Shown: positions 44,555 through 53,381 of the stretch, one piece after another
Layout of the letters: each line of letters opens with the position of its first letter
Numbering within the stretch: the stretch's first letter is position 1
NCBI RefSeq assembly: GCF_036812735.1
Contig: NZ_CP117523.1
Coordinates: forward strand, 3,720,001-3,784,000
DNA: 64,000 nt
Direction of reading: 5' to 3'
Source: Terrisporobacter glycolicus ATCC 14880 = DSM 1288
GTDB taxonomy: Bacteria > Bacillota > Clostridia > Peptostreptococcales > Peptostreptococcaceae
Position numbers and translations under genes: made by a program
The notes under the pieces: generated by a model
Databases searched by the model: none
Seen by the model: the letters and a program-made list of their open reading frames with translations, nothing else
Told to the model about the DNA's origin: nothing

Positions 44555-45931
44555 TTATCCTACTATTATCTTTCCTTCTGCATATCTAACTTTTGATTTT
44601 ATTTTATTGCTTCTAGAAAGTAATGCTATGAAAATAGTAAGAGATCCTACTCTTCCTAAGAACATTAATATCATTATTATTATTTTTCCAAATGATGTTA
44701 GTGTAGGCGATCCTCCTAGGCTTAATCCTACAGTAGCAAATGCCGATACTACTTCAAAAGCAGATTCAAGTAGTGAAAATCCTGGACTCACTATAGTAAG
44801 CATTAATGTACCAAATAGTGCTACAAATACACCTATAAAGAAAATACCTAGTGATTTTCTAACCGTTGTACTACTTATTCTTCTCTGATAAACTTCTATA
44901 TCTTCTTTGCCTAAAATAAATGATTTTACTGTTAAAAATAAAGTAGCAACTGTAGTTGTCTTAAGACCTCCACCTGTTGATGCTGGAGACGCACCTATAA
45001 GCATTAAAATTATCATTAAGAATAGTGTACTCTCTTTTAGTAAAGTTAAATCTATAGTACTATATCCAGCTGTTCTAAGTGTTACTGATTGGAATAATGA
45101 GGATAATAATTTTTCCTTCATACTAAGTTCACCTAGAGTTCCTTTATTATTAAACTCTACAATAAATATGAATAAAAATCCTATAGCAATAAGTATTGCA
45201 GTAGTGTTTATAACTATTTTAGAATGTACATTTAGTTTAGAGTATTTTTTATTATTTATTACATCTAATAAGACAGGGAAACCTATCCCTCCAAGTACAA
45301 TTAACCCACAGATCACAAGATTTATTAATGAGTTATCAACAAAATACATTAAAGATGAGTACTCCCCTGATATTGGTCCCATTAAGTCAAACCCAGCATT
45401 ACAAAATGCTGATATGGAATGAAATACGCTGTACCATATACCCTTTATTAATCCCAGCTTAGGAATGAATACAATAGATAGCAATAAGGCTCCTATACCT
45501 TCAATAGTAACGGTCATCATAATTATGTATCGCGTAAGTTTTACAAGACCTGACAAGTCTCTTTGATTTAGTGATTCTTGTATTAGTAATCTTTCTCTTA
45601 AATTTATTTTCTTTCCTGTTAATAAAGAAAACATGGTTGCCATAGTCATAAATCCTAATCCACCAATCTGAATTAAGCTTATAATAACAAGTTGACCAAA
45701 TTCATTCCAGTAAGTGCTCGTATCTACTACAATCAATCCTGTAACACATACGGCAGAAGTGGATGTAAATAGTGCATTCAAAAGTCCGACACTTTTACCA
45801 CTTTTTGCAGCTATGGGTAAATTTAATATAAGTCCACCAAATAATATTACTACCCCAAATCCTATAACCATTACTTGTGCTGGCTTCATAGTATTTGCTT
45901 TTATAAGTAGCTTTTTCAACATGGTTTTCAA
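44555..45931 (-). CDS. ktrB: Potassium uptake membrane subunit KtrB
   Basis: A 458-residue TrkH/KtrB-type K+ transporter with four M1-P-M2 repeats. Pore-loop selectivity segments include STSAVCVTGL, SISAFCNAGF, LRTAGYST and VSAFATVGLS, where the key glycines (after the T/S-x-x-x pattern) are present. It forms a dimeric Na+-dependent K+ pathway gated by KtrA. Translation appears to begin at TTG (45,929-45,931), since GGAGGGG lies nine bases upstream. An ATG three codons later is the alternative. No c-di-AMP riboswitch (ydaO type) was recognised in the short upstream region. Confidence 0.93.
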   Translation of the reverse strand: MKTMLKKLLIKANTMKPAQVMVIGFGVVILFGGLILNLPIAAKSGKSVGLLNALFTSTSAVCVTGLIVVDTSTYWNEFGQLVIISLIQIGGLGFMTMATMFSLLTGKKINLRERLLIQESLNQRDLSGLVKLTRYIIMMTVTIEGIGALLLSIVFIPKLGLIKGIWYSVFHSISAFCNAGFDLMGPISGEYSSLMYFVDNSLINLVICGLIVLGGIGFPVLLDVINNKKYSKLNVHSKIVINTTAILIAIGFLFIFIVEFNNKGTLGELSMKEKLLSSLFQSVTLRTAGYSTIDLTLLKESTLFLMIILMLIGASPASTGGGLKTTTVATLFLTVKSFILGKEDIEVYQRRISSTTVRKSLGIFFIGVFVALFGTLMLTIVSPGFSLLESAFEVVSAFATVGLSLGGSPTLTSFGKIIIMILMFLGRVGSLTIFIALLSRSNKIKSKVRYAEGKIIVG

Positions 45932-46138
45932 TTCTGTCTACCCCTCCTTCATTTATAAGAATTTTAACTATCACAATATTATAAAACAATTACTAGTTAA
46001 TAACAACATTATACTATATTAATTATTTTTAACCTTTTATATTATTATTCTAGCAATTTAAGATATCTATGCAAAAAAGCACCTATAAACGACTATTGTC
46101 TCTTATAGATGCTTAGTATTCATTATAATATGAAGCTA

Positions 46139-46495
46139 TTAAGCTAATTTAGCTTTAGCAACTTCTACTAATTTAGCAAATCCTTGTGGATCATTTATTG
46201 CCATTTCAGATAACATTTTTCTGTTAACCTCAACACCTGCTAATTTTAATCCATTCATTAATCTTGAATAAGATATTCCATTCATTCTAGCAGCTGCGTT
46301 TATTCTTTGTATCCAAAGTTTTCTGAAGTCTCTCTTCTTTAACTTTCTACCTATATAAGCATTTTTTAATGCTTTCATTACGAAATTATTAGCTGGTCTA
46401 TATAATTTGCTTCTAGATCCTCTGAATCCTTTTGCAAGTTTTAACACTTTTTTATGCTTCTTACGAGCGTTCATCGCTTTTTTTACTCTTGCCAT
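46139..46495 (-). CDS. rplT: 50S ribosomal protein L20
   Basis: A 118-residue, very basic protein starting [35 protein letters not shown], the standard L20 N-terminus, and ending in the globular [10 protein letters not shown] domain. It binds 23S rRNA early in assembly and represses its own operon. The ATG at 46,495 is preferred, as AGGAGG is eight bases upstream. The ATG two codons earlier overlaps that spacing. Last gene of infC-rpmI-rplT. Confidence 0.97.
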   Translation of the reverse strand: MARVKKAMNARKKHKKVLKLAKGFRGSRSKLYRPANNFVMKALKNAYIGRKLKKRDFRKLWIQRINAAARMNGISYSRLMNGLKLAGVEVNRKMLSEMAINDPQGFAKLVEVAKAKLA

Positions 46496-46571
46496 GTTCA
46501 TGACCTCCTTTATTCTTATGTGTATTGTCTTTTATTTTCGATTCTATCACTTAAATTGAATTAATTACTTC

Positions 46572-46766
46572 TTAGTATGGTAATAATTGTGCTATTCTTT
46601 CAGCATCACCTTTTGTAACAATAGCAGATTGTCTTAAGTTCATTTTAGTTTTAGCTGATTTCTTAGTTAATATATGGCTTTTGAAAGCTTTAGCTCTCTT
46701 TAATTTTCCGCTTCCAGTTTTCTTGAATCTTTTAGCTGCTCCTCTATGAGTTTTCATTTTTGGCAT
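46572..46766 (-). CDS. rpmI: 50S ribosomal protein L35
   Basis: A 64-residue basic protein, [37 protein letters not shown], the canonical L35 sequence. It sits between infC and rplT, as in nearly all Firmicutes, with a GAGAGGAGGAA ribosome binding site 27 nt after the infC stop. Confidence 0.97.
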   Translation of the reverse strand: MPKMKTHRGAAKRFKKTGSGKLKRAKAFKSHILTKKSAKTKMNLRQSAIVTKGDAERIAQLLPY

Positions 46767-46793
46767 GATAAATTCCTCCTCTCAGTTAATCAT

Positions 46794-47303
46794 CTATTTT
46801 TTTGGATCTATAATTACAACCATGTTATTCCCTTCAAATGCTGGGGCTTTTGTTGGTTCTCCAAACTCTTTAACTATATCGATAAATTTAAGCATAACTT
46901 CTTTACCAATATCTTTATGTCCAAGTTCTCTTCCTCTAAAGCGAAGTTCAACTTTTACTTTATCTCCTTTTTTAAGGAATTTTATAGCATTATTAGCTTT
47001 TGTGTTTAAATCATTAGCTTCTATACCTGGTCTAAGTCTTATTTCTTTAACTGTTATAGTTTTTTGATTTTTTCTAGCTTCTTTTTCTTTTCTAGATTGT
47101 TCATACTTATGCTTACCATAGTCCATTATTTTACAAACAGGTGGCTTAGCATTTGGTGATATTTTCACTAAATCTAAGTTTTTACTATTTGCCATAGCTT
47201 GAGCTTCTCTAGAAGACATAATCCCTAACTGCTCACCAGTTTCTGAAATAACTCTTAATTCCTTATCTCTTATTTGATCATTGATTGATAATTCTTTGCT
47301 AAT
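46794..47303 (-). CDS. infC: Translation initiation factor IF-3 (AUU start codon)
   Basis: A 169-residue IF-3. An ATG-only reading starts at 47,219 and would cut off the N-terminal domain. Reading upstream in frame gives ISKELSINDQIRDKELRVISETGEQLGI, the conserved beginning of IF-3, and the first codon is ATT (47,301-47,303). The ribosome binding site GGAGGT lies eight bases before that ATT. A rare AUU start is the hallmark of infC and mediates its autoregulation, because IF-3 discriminates against such starts. N- and C-terminal domains (IRLRPGIEANDLNTKANNAIKFLKKGDKVKVELRFRGRE) are complete. Confidence 0.96.
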   Translation of the reverse strand: MSKELSINDQIRDKELRVISETGEQLGIMSSREAQAMANSKNLDLVKISPNAKPPVCKIMDYGKHKYEQSRKEKEARKNQKTITVKEIRLRPGIEANDLNTKANNAIKFLKKGDKVKVELRFRGRELGHKDIGKEVMLKFIDIVKEFGEPTKAPAFEGNNMVVIIDPKK

Positions 47304-47336
47304 TGTAGGACACCTCCAAATTGTTTTATATAAAAA

Positions 47337-47500
47337 TAAAAAGCGAATGATTGAATATCATCCGCTATATAAGTCAAAATTACTCTTAGTTTATGAAATA
47401 CACATAAACTAAACTTATATTAACCTTACTAACCTGTGGCGTAAGGCGAGAACGGACTTCTTCTTGTTTTACTAATTATTTTGTAGTTTTAATCACTACT
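47337..47500 (-). promoter_or_regulatory. infC-rpmI-rplT leader with terminator (probable L20 autoregulatory leader)
   Basis: Between the promoter and infC there is a ~160-nt leader. It contains a G+C-richer conserved-looking core (GTCCGTTCTCGCCTTACGCCACAGG on the opposite reading, around 47,430-47,455, given here in parts only), an internal hairpin formed by TTTAGTTTATG and CATAAACTAA, and a terminator stem AGCGGATGAT/ATCATTCGCT (47,342-47,366) followed by TTTTTATTTTT. This layout matches L20 leaders, in which L20 binds the mRNA and promotes termination. Confidence 0.75.
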
Positions 47501-47506
47501 CCATAT

Positions 47507-47535
47507 AATATACGCTTATTTGAGTTATTTGTCAA
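47507..47535 (-). promoter_or_regulatory. Sigma-A promoter of infC-rpmI-rplT
   Basis: A consensus -35 TTGACA (47,530-47,535) and -10 TATATT (47,507-47,512) are separated by 17 bp on the minus strand. This is one of the best promoter matches in the window, as expected for ribosomal genes. Confidence 0.85.
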
Positions 47536-47712
47536 CTATTTTCTTATAATTTTTTTCTATATATTAAATTTATAATTTTTCTGTTTCTAAGATCTCTTTT
47601 ATGACAATACTCTTAATGTAAAAGTTTATTTTTTGAAATTTTTATAATAAATTTTTACATCTTTGGAAAATATAAAGTAAGTAATAATTATATCCCTCAA
47701 AGGTGGTTTAAC

Positions 47713-49113
47713 ATGAATATTATAAATAATTTTTTAAAAAAAATCAATAATCCAGTCCCTGTATTTGCTCAAACAAAACTGGAAAAAGAAAACTGCTCTG
47801 AAGATCATAGTAGCAGTAAACCCAAAACCACATTTAGAGATGTGGCAGGACTTGATGAAGTAAAAGAAGAATTATTCGAAGTTGTAGACTTTATGAAGTC
47901 TCCTGACAAATATATAAAAATGGGTGCCAAAATACCAAAAGGAATATTATTTTATGGTCCTCCTGGTACAGGAAAAACACTTCTAGCATCTGCTGTTGCC
48001 GGAGAAACAGATTCATCTTTCTTTAATGTAACAGGTTCTGAATTTGTTGAAAAATACGTTGGTGTAGGTGCTAAAAGAGTAAGAACTCTTTTCGAAAAAG
48101 CTAGAAAAGAAGCTCCAAGTATTATATTTATTGATGAAATTGATGCCATAGGAGCTAGAAGACATTCTGAAAGCAACAACGAAAAAGATCAAACACTAAA
48201 TCAACTACTTGTAGAAATGGATGGTTTTAATAAGGATGACAATATTATAATAGTTGGTGCAACAAACAGACTAGATTTATTAGACGAAGCTTTATTAAGA
48301 CCCGGACGATTTGATAGACATATACGCATCAATTCACCTAACTATAATAGTAGATATGAAATTTTAAAAGTTCATACAAAGAATAAACCATTACATAAAG
48401 ATGTTGATTTAAAACTATTAGCTCGTAAAACTCATGGTTTTAATGGTGCACATTTAGCGAATATAGCTAACGAAGCCGCAATATTTGCAGTAAGAGACAA
48501 TAGTAATGAAGTAACAAATTATCACTTCGACAAAGCTATAGAAAGAGTAATTGCTGGTATAGAGCAAAAAAACTCTGTATTAATTGAAAAAGAAAAGAAA
48601 ATTGTTTCTTACCATGAAGCTGGACATGCCTTAGTCAGCAACATTGTAAATATTTGTCCTATACAAAAAATATCTATCGTTCCACGTGGGGAAGCTCTAG
48701 GATATGTGCTTCAACTTCCAGATGAAGATAGATATATTTACACAAAAGAAGAATTAATAGGAAAAATCAAAATATTACTAGCAGGAAAAGCTGCAGAGGA
48801 AATTATTTTTAATCATTTATCTACAGGAGCCAAAGATGACTTAAAGAAAGTTACTGACATTGCAGATCAAATGGTTTGCGAATATGGTATGAGCAAATTA
48901 GGCTTTATGACAATAGAAGGCAACTCAAAATCTTTTATGTCACAACAAGTTCAAAAAGAAGCAAATCAAATTGTTGAACAATGCTATAAGGAAACTTTAA
49001 AATTATTAAAAGAAAATATAAATGATTTACACCTTGTTGCTAATCACTTATACGACAAGGAAACTATGACTTTAGAAGAATTGCAATCATTAATTCAAAA
49101 AGAACCTTGCTAG
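47713..49113 (+). CDS. FtsH-like AAA+ zinc metalloprotease lacking the N-terminal membrane domain
   Basis: A 466-residue protein that aligns by eye with the cytosolic part of FtsH. It has the AAA+ module with Walker A GPPGTGKT (residues 82-89), pore-loop [14 protein letters not shown], Walker B IIFIDEID (around 137-144) and arginine fingers in the second region of homology ([11 protein letters not shown]). The M41 protease domain follows, with zinc motif HEAGH near residue 304 and the distal Asp in [14 protein letters not shown]. Typical FtsH has two membrane helices and a periplasmic domain before the AAA+ module. Here only ~40 polar residues precede it, so the protease is predicted to be soluble. 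It stands alone on the plus strand with a AAAGGTGG ribosome binding site. It is probably a second, specialised FtsH paralogue. Confidence 0.9.
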   Translation: MNIINNFLKKINNPVPVFAQTKLEKENCSEDHSSSKPKTTFRDVAGLDEVKEELFEVVDFMKSPDKYIKMGAKIPKGILFYGPPGTGKTLLASAVAGETDSSFFNVTGSEFVEKYVGVGAKRVRTLFEKARKEAPSIIFIDEIDAIGARRHSESNNEKDQTLNQLLVEMDGFNKDDNIIIVGATNRLDLLDEALLRPGRFDRHIRINSPNYNSRYEILKVHTKNKPLHKDVDLKLLARKTHGFNGAHLANIANEAAIFAVRDNSNEVTNYHFDKAIERVIAGIEQKNSVLIEKEKKIVSYHEAGHALVSNIVNICPIQKISIVPRGEALGYVLQLPDEDRYIYTKEELIGKIKILLAGKAAEEIIFNHLSTGAKDDLKKVTDIADQMVCEYGMSKLGFMTIEGNSKSFMSQQVQKEANQIVEQCYKETLKLLKENINDLHLVANHLYDKETMTLEELQSLIQKEPC

Positions 49114-49118
49114 AAATA

Positions 49119-49153
49119 AAAATAACCTAGGATTTAAATCCTAGGTTATTTTT
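49119..49153. terminator. Bidirectional terminator between the FtsH-like gene and thrS
   Basis: AAAATAACCTAGGATTT and its perfect complement AAATCCTAGGTTATTTTT abut with no long loop. It is flanked by A and T runs and serves the two converging genes. Confidence 0.85.
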
Positions 49154-49158
49154 ATTAA

Positions 49159-51078
49159 TTATTGTTCAACTATATTAACTCTTTCCTCATCTTCTTTTAC
49201 TACCATAGATACGAAATCACTTAAGTTCATACTTCCCATTTCGCCTTTATCTCTCGATCTAACAGCTACTTGATTTTCTGTAGCTTCTTTTTCTCCTACA
49301 ACTAACATGTAAGGTACTTTTTGAAGTTGTGCTTCTCTTATTTTAAATCCTATTTTTTCTGCTCTATCATCCATTTCAACTCTTACACCTGCATCAAATA
49401 AAGCTTTTTTAACTTCATTCGCATAGTCCATATATTTGTCTGATATAGGTAGTATCTTAACTTGAGTTGGAGCTAACCATACTGGGAATTTACCAGCATA
49501 TTGCTCTATTAATATTCCTATAAATCTTTCTATACTTCCAAGAGCAACTCTGTGTATCATAACAGGTCTATGTTTTTCACCATCTTGTCCAATATAAGAT
49601 ATATCAAATCTTTGAGGTAATTGCATATCTAATTGAATAGTACCACATTGCCATGTTCTTCCTAAACAGTCTTTTAAGTGGAAGTCGATTTTTGGTCCAT
49701 AGAATGCTCCGTCACCTTCATTTAGTACATAAGGTAAGTTTAATTCTTCTAAAGCTTCTCTTAAACCATTTTCAGCAGTTTCCCACTCTTCATCAGTACC
49801 CATAGAATCTTCTGGTCTAGTAGATAATTCTAAATGATATTCAAATCCAAATGTTTTATATACACTGTCTATTAGTTTTACAACACCTTTTATTTCATCT
49901 TTTATTTGTTCTGGTAACATGAATATATGTGCATCATCTTGAGTGAAAGCTCTAACTCTCATAAGACCATGTAAAGCTCCTGATAACTCATGTCTATGAA
50001 CTCTACCAAGTTCAGCAACTCTCATAGGGAAATCTCTATAAGAATGTGGTTTTGCTTGATAGAATAACATACCACCTGGGCAGTTCATTGGTTTTATAGC
50101 AAAATCTTGTTCATCTATTTGAACTGTGTACATATTTTCTTTATAGTGGTACCAGTGCCCTGAAGTCTCCCATAAGTGTCTATTTAATATAATAGGAGTT
50201 TCTATTTCCACATATCCATCTTGTCTATGTATTTCTCTCCAATATTTTAATAAAGCATTTTTTAATTCCATACCTTTTGGTAAGAATAGAGGGAATCCAG
50301 GTCCTTCTTCTGGTATAAAGAATAAATCTAATTCTTTACCTAATTTTCTATGATCTCTTTTCTTAGCTTCTTCTAATAAATGTAGGTATTCTTCTAAATC
50401 TTTATTTTTTTCAAAAGATATACCATAGATTCTTTGAAGCATTTTGTTCTTTTCATCTCCACGCCAGTAAGCACCTGCTACACTAAGTAATTTAACAGCT
50501 TTTACTTTTTTAGTAGATAATAAGTGCGGTCCTCTACATAAGTCAGTGAAATCACCTTGTTTGTAGAATGATATGATTTCACCTTCTGGTAAATCATTTA
50601 TTAACTCTTCTTTATATATTTCACCATTTTCTTTAGCCCAAGATAAAGCTTCTTCTTTTGGTAATTCAAATCTTTCAAGTTTTTGATCTTCTTTAGCTAT
50701 TTTTTTCATTTCAGCTTCAAGTTTTGCAAGATCTTCCATAGTTAATCTTTCTTCTAAATCTATATCATAGTAGAATCCATTTTCTATGCTTGGTCCTATA
50801 GCAAATTTAGCATTAGGGTATAATCTTTTTATAGCTTGTGCTAACATATGTGCAGAAGTATGTCTAAAAACATCTTTTCCTTCTGCATCATCAAACTTAA
50901 ATAAGTTTAATGTACAGTCTTTCTTAACCACATAGTCAAGTCCTACTACTTCATCATTAACAGATGCTGCAACGACTACTCTTGCTAAACCTTCACTTAT
51001 TGATTTCGCAATTTCTAAAACAGAAAGTTCATTTTCAAATTCTTTTACTGATCCGTCTTTTAATGTAACTTTTATCAT
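49159..51078 (-). CDS. thrS: Threonine-tRNA ligase
   Basis: A 639-residue class II synthetase with complete domain order: TGS domain (residues 1-60), editing domain SAD with HTSAHMLAQAIKRLYP and the CRGPH motif (DLCRGPHL), and a catalytic core with motif 2 (RVAELGRVHRHELSGALHGLMRVRAFTQDDAHIF), zinc ligands including the cysteine in MNCPGGM, and motif 3 (HRVALGSIERFIGILIE). The C-terminal anticodon-binding domain starts near residue 535. It has an AGGAGGT ribosome binding site. A threonine T-box leader directly precedes it. Confidence 0.97.
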   Translation of the reverse strand: MIKVTLKDGSVKEFENELSVLEIAKSISEGLARVVVAASVNDEVVGLDYVVKKDCTLNLFKFDDAEGKDVFRHTSAHMLAQAIKRLYPNAKFAIGPSIENGFYYDIDLEERLTMEDLAKLEAEMKKIAKEDQKLERFELPKEEALSWAKENGEIYKEELINDLPEGEIISFYKQGDFTDLCRGPHLLSTKKVKAVKLLSVAGAYWRGDEKNKMLQRIYGISFEKNKDLEEYLHLLEEAKKRDHRKLGKELDLFFIPEEGPGFPLFLPKGMELKNALLKYWREIHRQDGYVEIETPIILNRHLWETSGHWYHYKENMYTVQIDEQDFAIKPMNCPGGMLFYQAKPHSYRDFPMRVAELGRVHRHELSGALHGLMRVRAFTQDDAHIFMLPEQIKDEIKGVVKLIDSVYKTFGFEYHLELSTRPEDSMGTDEEWETAENGLREALEELNLPYVLNEGDGAFYGPKIDFHLKDCLGRTWQCGTIQLDMQLPQRFDISYIGQDGEKHRPVMIHRVALGSIERFIGILIEQYAGKFPVWLAPTQVKILPISDKYMDYANEVKKALFDAGVRVEMDDRAEKIGFKIREAQLQKVPYMLVVGEKEATENQVAVRSRDKGEMGSMNLSDFVSMVVKEDEERVNIVEQ

Positions 51079-51109
51079 AATTTTACCTCCTAAAATATAT
51101 TATTTTAAC

Positions 51110-51365
51110 AATAAAAAAACTCGTCCCATAAAAATTGGGACGAGCTATATCTCGTGGTTCCACCCAAGTTGATATATATAATATACATATCCTCTTGATG
51201 ACTATAAGGTAGTCAACCGAATACTTTCACATATACATGTTACTAAATTCTGCTCCAAGTTAGTTTTCAAATAGGATTATTTTTGATAAGCTCACAGCCA
51301 AGGCTCATCTTCTCTGTAAAACAATTTATCTATTTTACTTTGTCTCTTCATCACATTATTTTTAA
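51110..51365 (-). promoter_or_regulatory. T-box riboswitch, threonine type (thrS leader)
   Basis: The minus strand has the T-box GGGTGGAACCACG (about 51,151-51,164), then a terminator hairpin GCTCGTCCCA/TGGGACGAGT with seven T (51,114-51,147). The specifier codon is most likely ACT at 51,262-51,264: it is followed by A, four bases and GGAGC, exactly as at the pheST T-box. Stem I with the GAAGATGAGCC region lies upstream. Confidence 0.93.
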
Positions 51366-51374
51366 TTAACTTTA

Positions 51375-51403
51375 ATTATATCAGATAGATATTTATCATT
51401 CAA
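51375..51403 (-). promoter_or_regulatory. Sigma-A promoter of thrS
   Basis: -35 TTGAAT (51,398-51,403) and -10 TATAAT (51,375-51,380) with a 17-bp spacer on the minus strand, just upstream of the T-box leader and after the ytxC stop codon. Confidence 0.8.
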
Positions 51404-51417
51404 CCATAATATAATAA

Positions 51418-52212
51418 TTAATTACTATATATTACTGTTACCTTCCCTTCAAATAATAGATTTACCATTTCTATAATATCTTTTGATTTATTATTATTTG
51501 AATTATCAAGTATTTCTATTTTCTTAGGACATAATGTCATTATTGCACTTATTAAAATATCTTCGTTATTTAAATCTTCTGATCTAGCAAGATTCATAAT
51601 TTCTTCATTATTAAGATTTTCAACCTCTCTTCCATTTTCATCACTCAGGACAAAGTTACCATCTTTCATAATTGTAATTCTAAGTAATTCCATCTTTTCT
51701 TCTTGTATATCGATAAAATATTTTAAAGAATCTAGAAATTCTTTTTTATCTCTTTTTATTAAATGTTCTTCCATTGCAATATCACTTAGTATAGAAATAT
51801 AACTAATAAAATCTTTCATTCTAAATTTAACAAATCCTTCTAAATTTAGGTCGTTATTTTCTATGATAAATTCATTTACTTTACTATATATAGTTTCTTT
51901 TATAAAATCTTCTTTTTTGTCAAATAAATTTACAGCTTCTCTATATACACTTTTTTTATCCTCTTCACTTATATTAGTGTAAGTTTTCCATATGTACTCT
52001 TTTAAATCTCTTTCTTTTATTAAGCCTATTATTAAATCTGAAATACCAGAGCAAAGTGTGTCACAACTTTTCATTTTAGACATATTTACATATATACTGT
52101 CTAAAGTTTTATCATAACTAATCAATTTAGAGTAATTCTTTCCATGGAAATATTCTTTAATTAGTCCTATATCTTGGGGTAAAAAACTTATTTGCATCAT
52201 TTTGTCTGTCAT
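51418..52212 (-). CDS. ytxC: YtxC-family sporulation-associated protein
   Basis: A 264-residue soluble, helix-rich protein. The ending LCPKKIEILDNSNNNKSKDIIEMVNLLFEGKVTVIY and the central KFRMKDFISYISILSDIAMEEHLIKRDKKEFLDSLKYFIDIQ block are those of the YtxC-like family, found only in endospore formers. In Bacillus subtilis ytxC also lies directly beside thrS, so synteny supports the call. The molecular function is unknown. It has a GGAAGGGGCG ribosome binding site. Its presence indicates a spore-forming host. Confidence 0.8.
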   Translation of the reverse strand: MTDKMMQISFLPQDIGLIKEYFHGKNYSKLISYDKTLDSIYVNMSKMKSCDTLCSGISDLIIGLIKERDLKEYIWKTYTNISEEDKKSVYREAVNLFDKKEDFIKETIYSKVNEFIIENNDLNLEGFVKFRMKDFISYISILSDIAMEEHLIKRDKKEFLDSLKYFIDIQEEKMELLRITIMKDGNFVLSDENGREVENLNNEEIMNLARSEDLNNEDILISAIMTLCPKKIEILDNSNNNKSKDIIEMVNLLFEGKVTVIYSN

Positions 52213-52404
52213 TGTATCGCCCCTTCCAAATAATTAAAAGAAACTTATTCTAGTTTAATACATCGTTTTTTATATATTGTCATGGTTTTAATACACTTTA
52301 CCCCGATAAATTATTTATAATTTTACCGATAGTTATATTATTAAACATTTTTTAAAATTTTATAAGTTGAAATTAAATATATTTTTCTATACATAAAAAT
52401 ACAC

Positions 52405-52439
52405 AAAAAAGCTATGAAAATTTAATTTCCATAGCTTTT
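52405..52439 (-). terminator. Rho-independent terminator of the nucleoside ABC transporter operon
   Basis: Minus strand AAAAGCTATGGAAAT, loop, TTTTCATAGCTTTTTTG, placed directly after the stop codon of the last permease gene. Confidence 0.85.
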
Positions 52440-52445
52440 AATTGA

Positions 52446-53381
52446 TTATCTTTCACCTTTTTTGTAAGGGTTACCTAAAGCCGACGGAGCTTTAGAGCTC
52501 TTAACAAATAACACTAATATTATTAATGTTACAACATAAGGTATCATAGATAATAAGTTTTCATTTATTGTGAATGGTAGTGTTGGACTTCCAAAGTATA
52601 CAGATAACGCTGTAGAGAAACCAAATAATAAACAAGCAAGTGCTGCCCATTGAGGTCTCCACTTTCCGAATATAACAGCCGCCATAGCTATGTATCCTTG
52701 TCCAGATACTAATGTAGGTCTAAATGAAGAAACTAATGCAAGTGACATTGAAGCTCCACCAAGCCCTGCTAAAAATCCTGATATTAAAACTGAACTATAT
52801 CTTACTCTAGAGACATTTATTCCTAATGTATCTGCAGCACCTGGGTGCTCACCAACAGATCTTATTCTAAGACCAAATTTAGTTTTATATAAAACATAGT
52901 ATGCTACTATTACTAATACAAATGCAAGATATACAGTTGCATAATTATTAAAAATTGTGTCTAATATACTACCAGCTGGGAATGTACCATTAAATATTCT
53001 TGGTATTTTATTTTCCATTGGTATTGTCGGTGTTGTAGTTGCTCCAGCAAACATTATTTTAGATACAAATAAAGCAAAACCTGGCGCCAATAAGTTTATT
53101 GCAACACCTGATATTGTGTGGTCTGCATTAAAACTAATAGTTGCAAAAGCGTGTATTAATGCAAAGAATGCTCCTGCTAATCCTCCTGCTAAAAACGCTA
53201 ACCAAGGATTACCTGTTATAAAACCAGTTGCTGCACCTGAAAATGCACCTATTGTCATCATACCTTCTAAACCTATATTAACTATACCTGAGTTTTCAGA
53301 AAATACTCCGCCTAATGCTGTATATATAAGGGGAGTTGAATACATTAACGTTGTACTAATTATAATCGCTAAATCTTGCAT
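52446..53381 (-). CDS. Nucleoside-type ABC transporter permease 2 (NupC/YufQ-like)
   Basis: A 311-residue permease of the BPD_transp_2 type, with about eight to nine membrane helices. Diagnostic regions are YTALGGVFSENSGIVNIGLEGMMTIGAF at the N-terminus and VRYSSVLISGFLAGLGGASMSLALVSSF in the cytoplasmic coupling region. It forms a heterodimer with the upstream permease. BMP-family systems of this layout (Bacillus YufNOPQ/Nup, Streptococcus RnsABCD, Treponema PnrA) import purine and pyrimidine nucleosides. Its ATG overlaps the previous stop codon by one base (TAATG). Confidence 0.92.
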   Translation of the reverse strand: MQDLAIIISTTLMYSTPLIYTALGGVFSENSGIVNIGLEGMMTIGAFSGAATGFITGNPWLAFLAGGLAGAFFALIHAFATISFNADHTISGVAINLLAPGFALFVSKIMFAGATTTPTIPMENKIPRIFNGTFPAGSILDTIFNNYATVYLAFVLVIVAYYVLYKTKFGLRIRSVGEHPGAADTLGINVSRVRYSSVLISGFLAGLGGASMSLALVSSFRPTLVSGQGYIAMAAVIFGKWRPQWAALACLLFGFSTALSVYFGSPTLPFTINENLLSMIPYVVTLIILVLFVKSSKAPSALGNPYKKGER

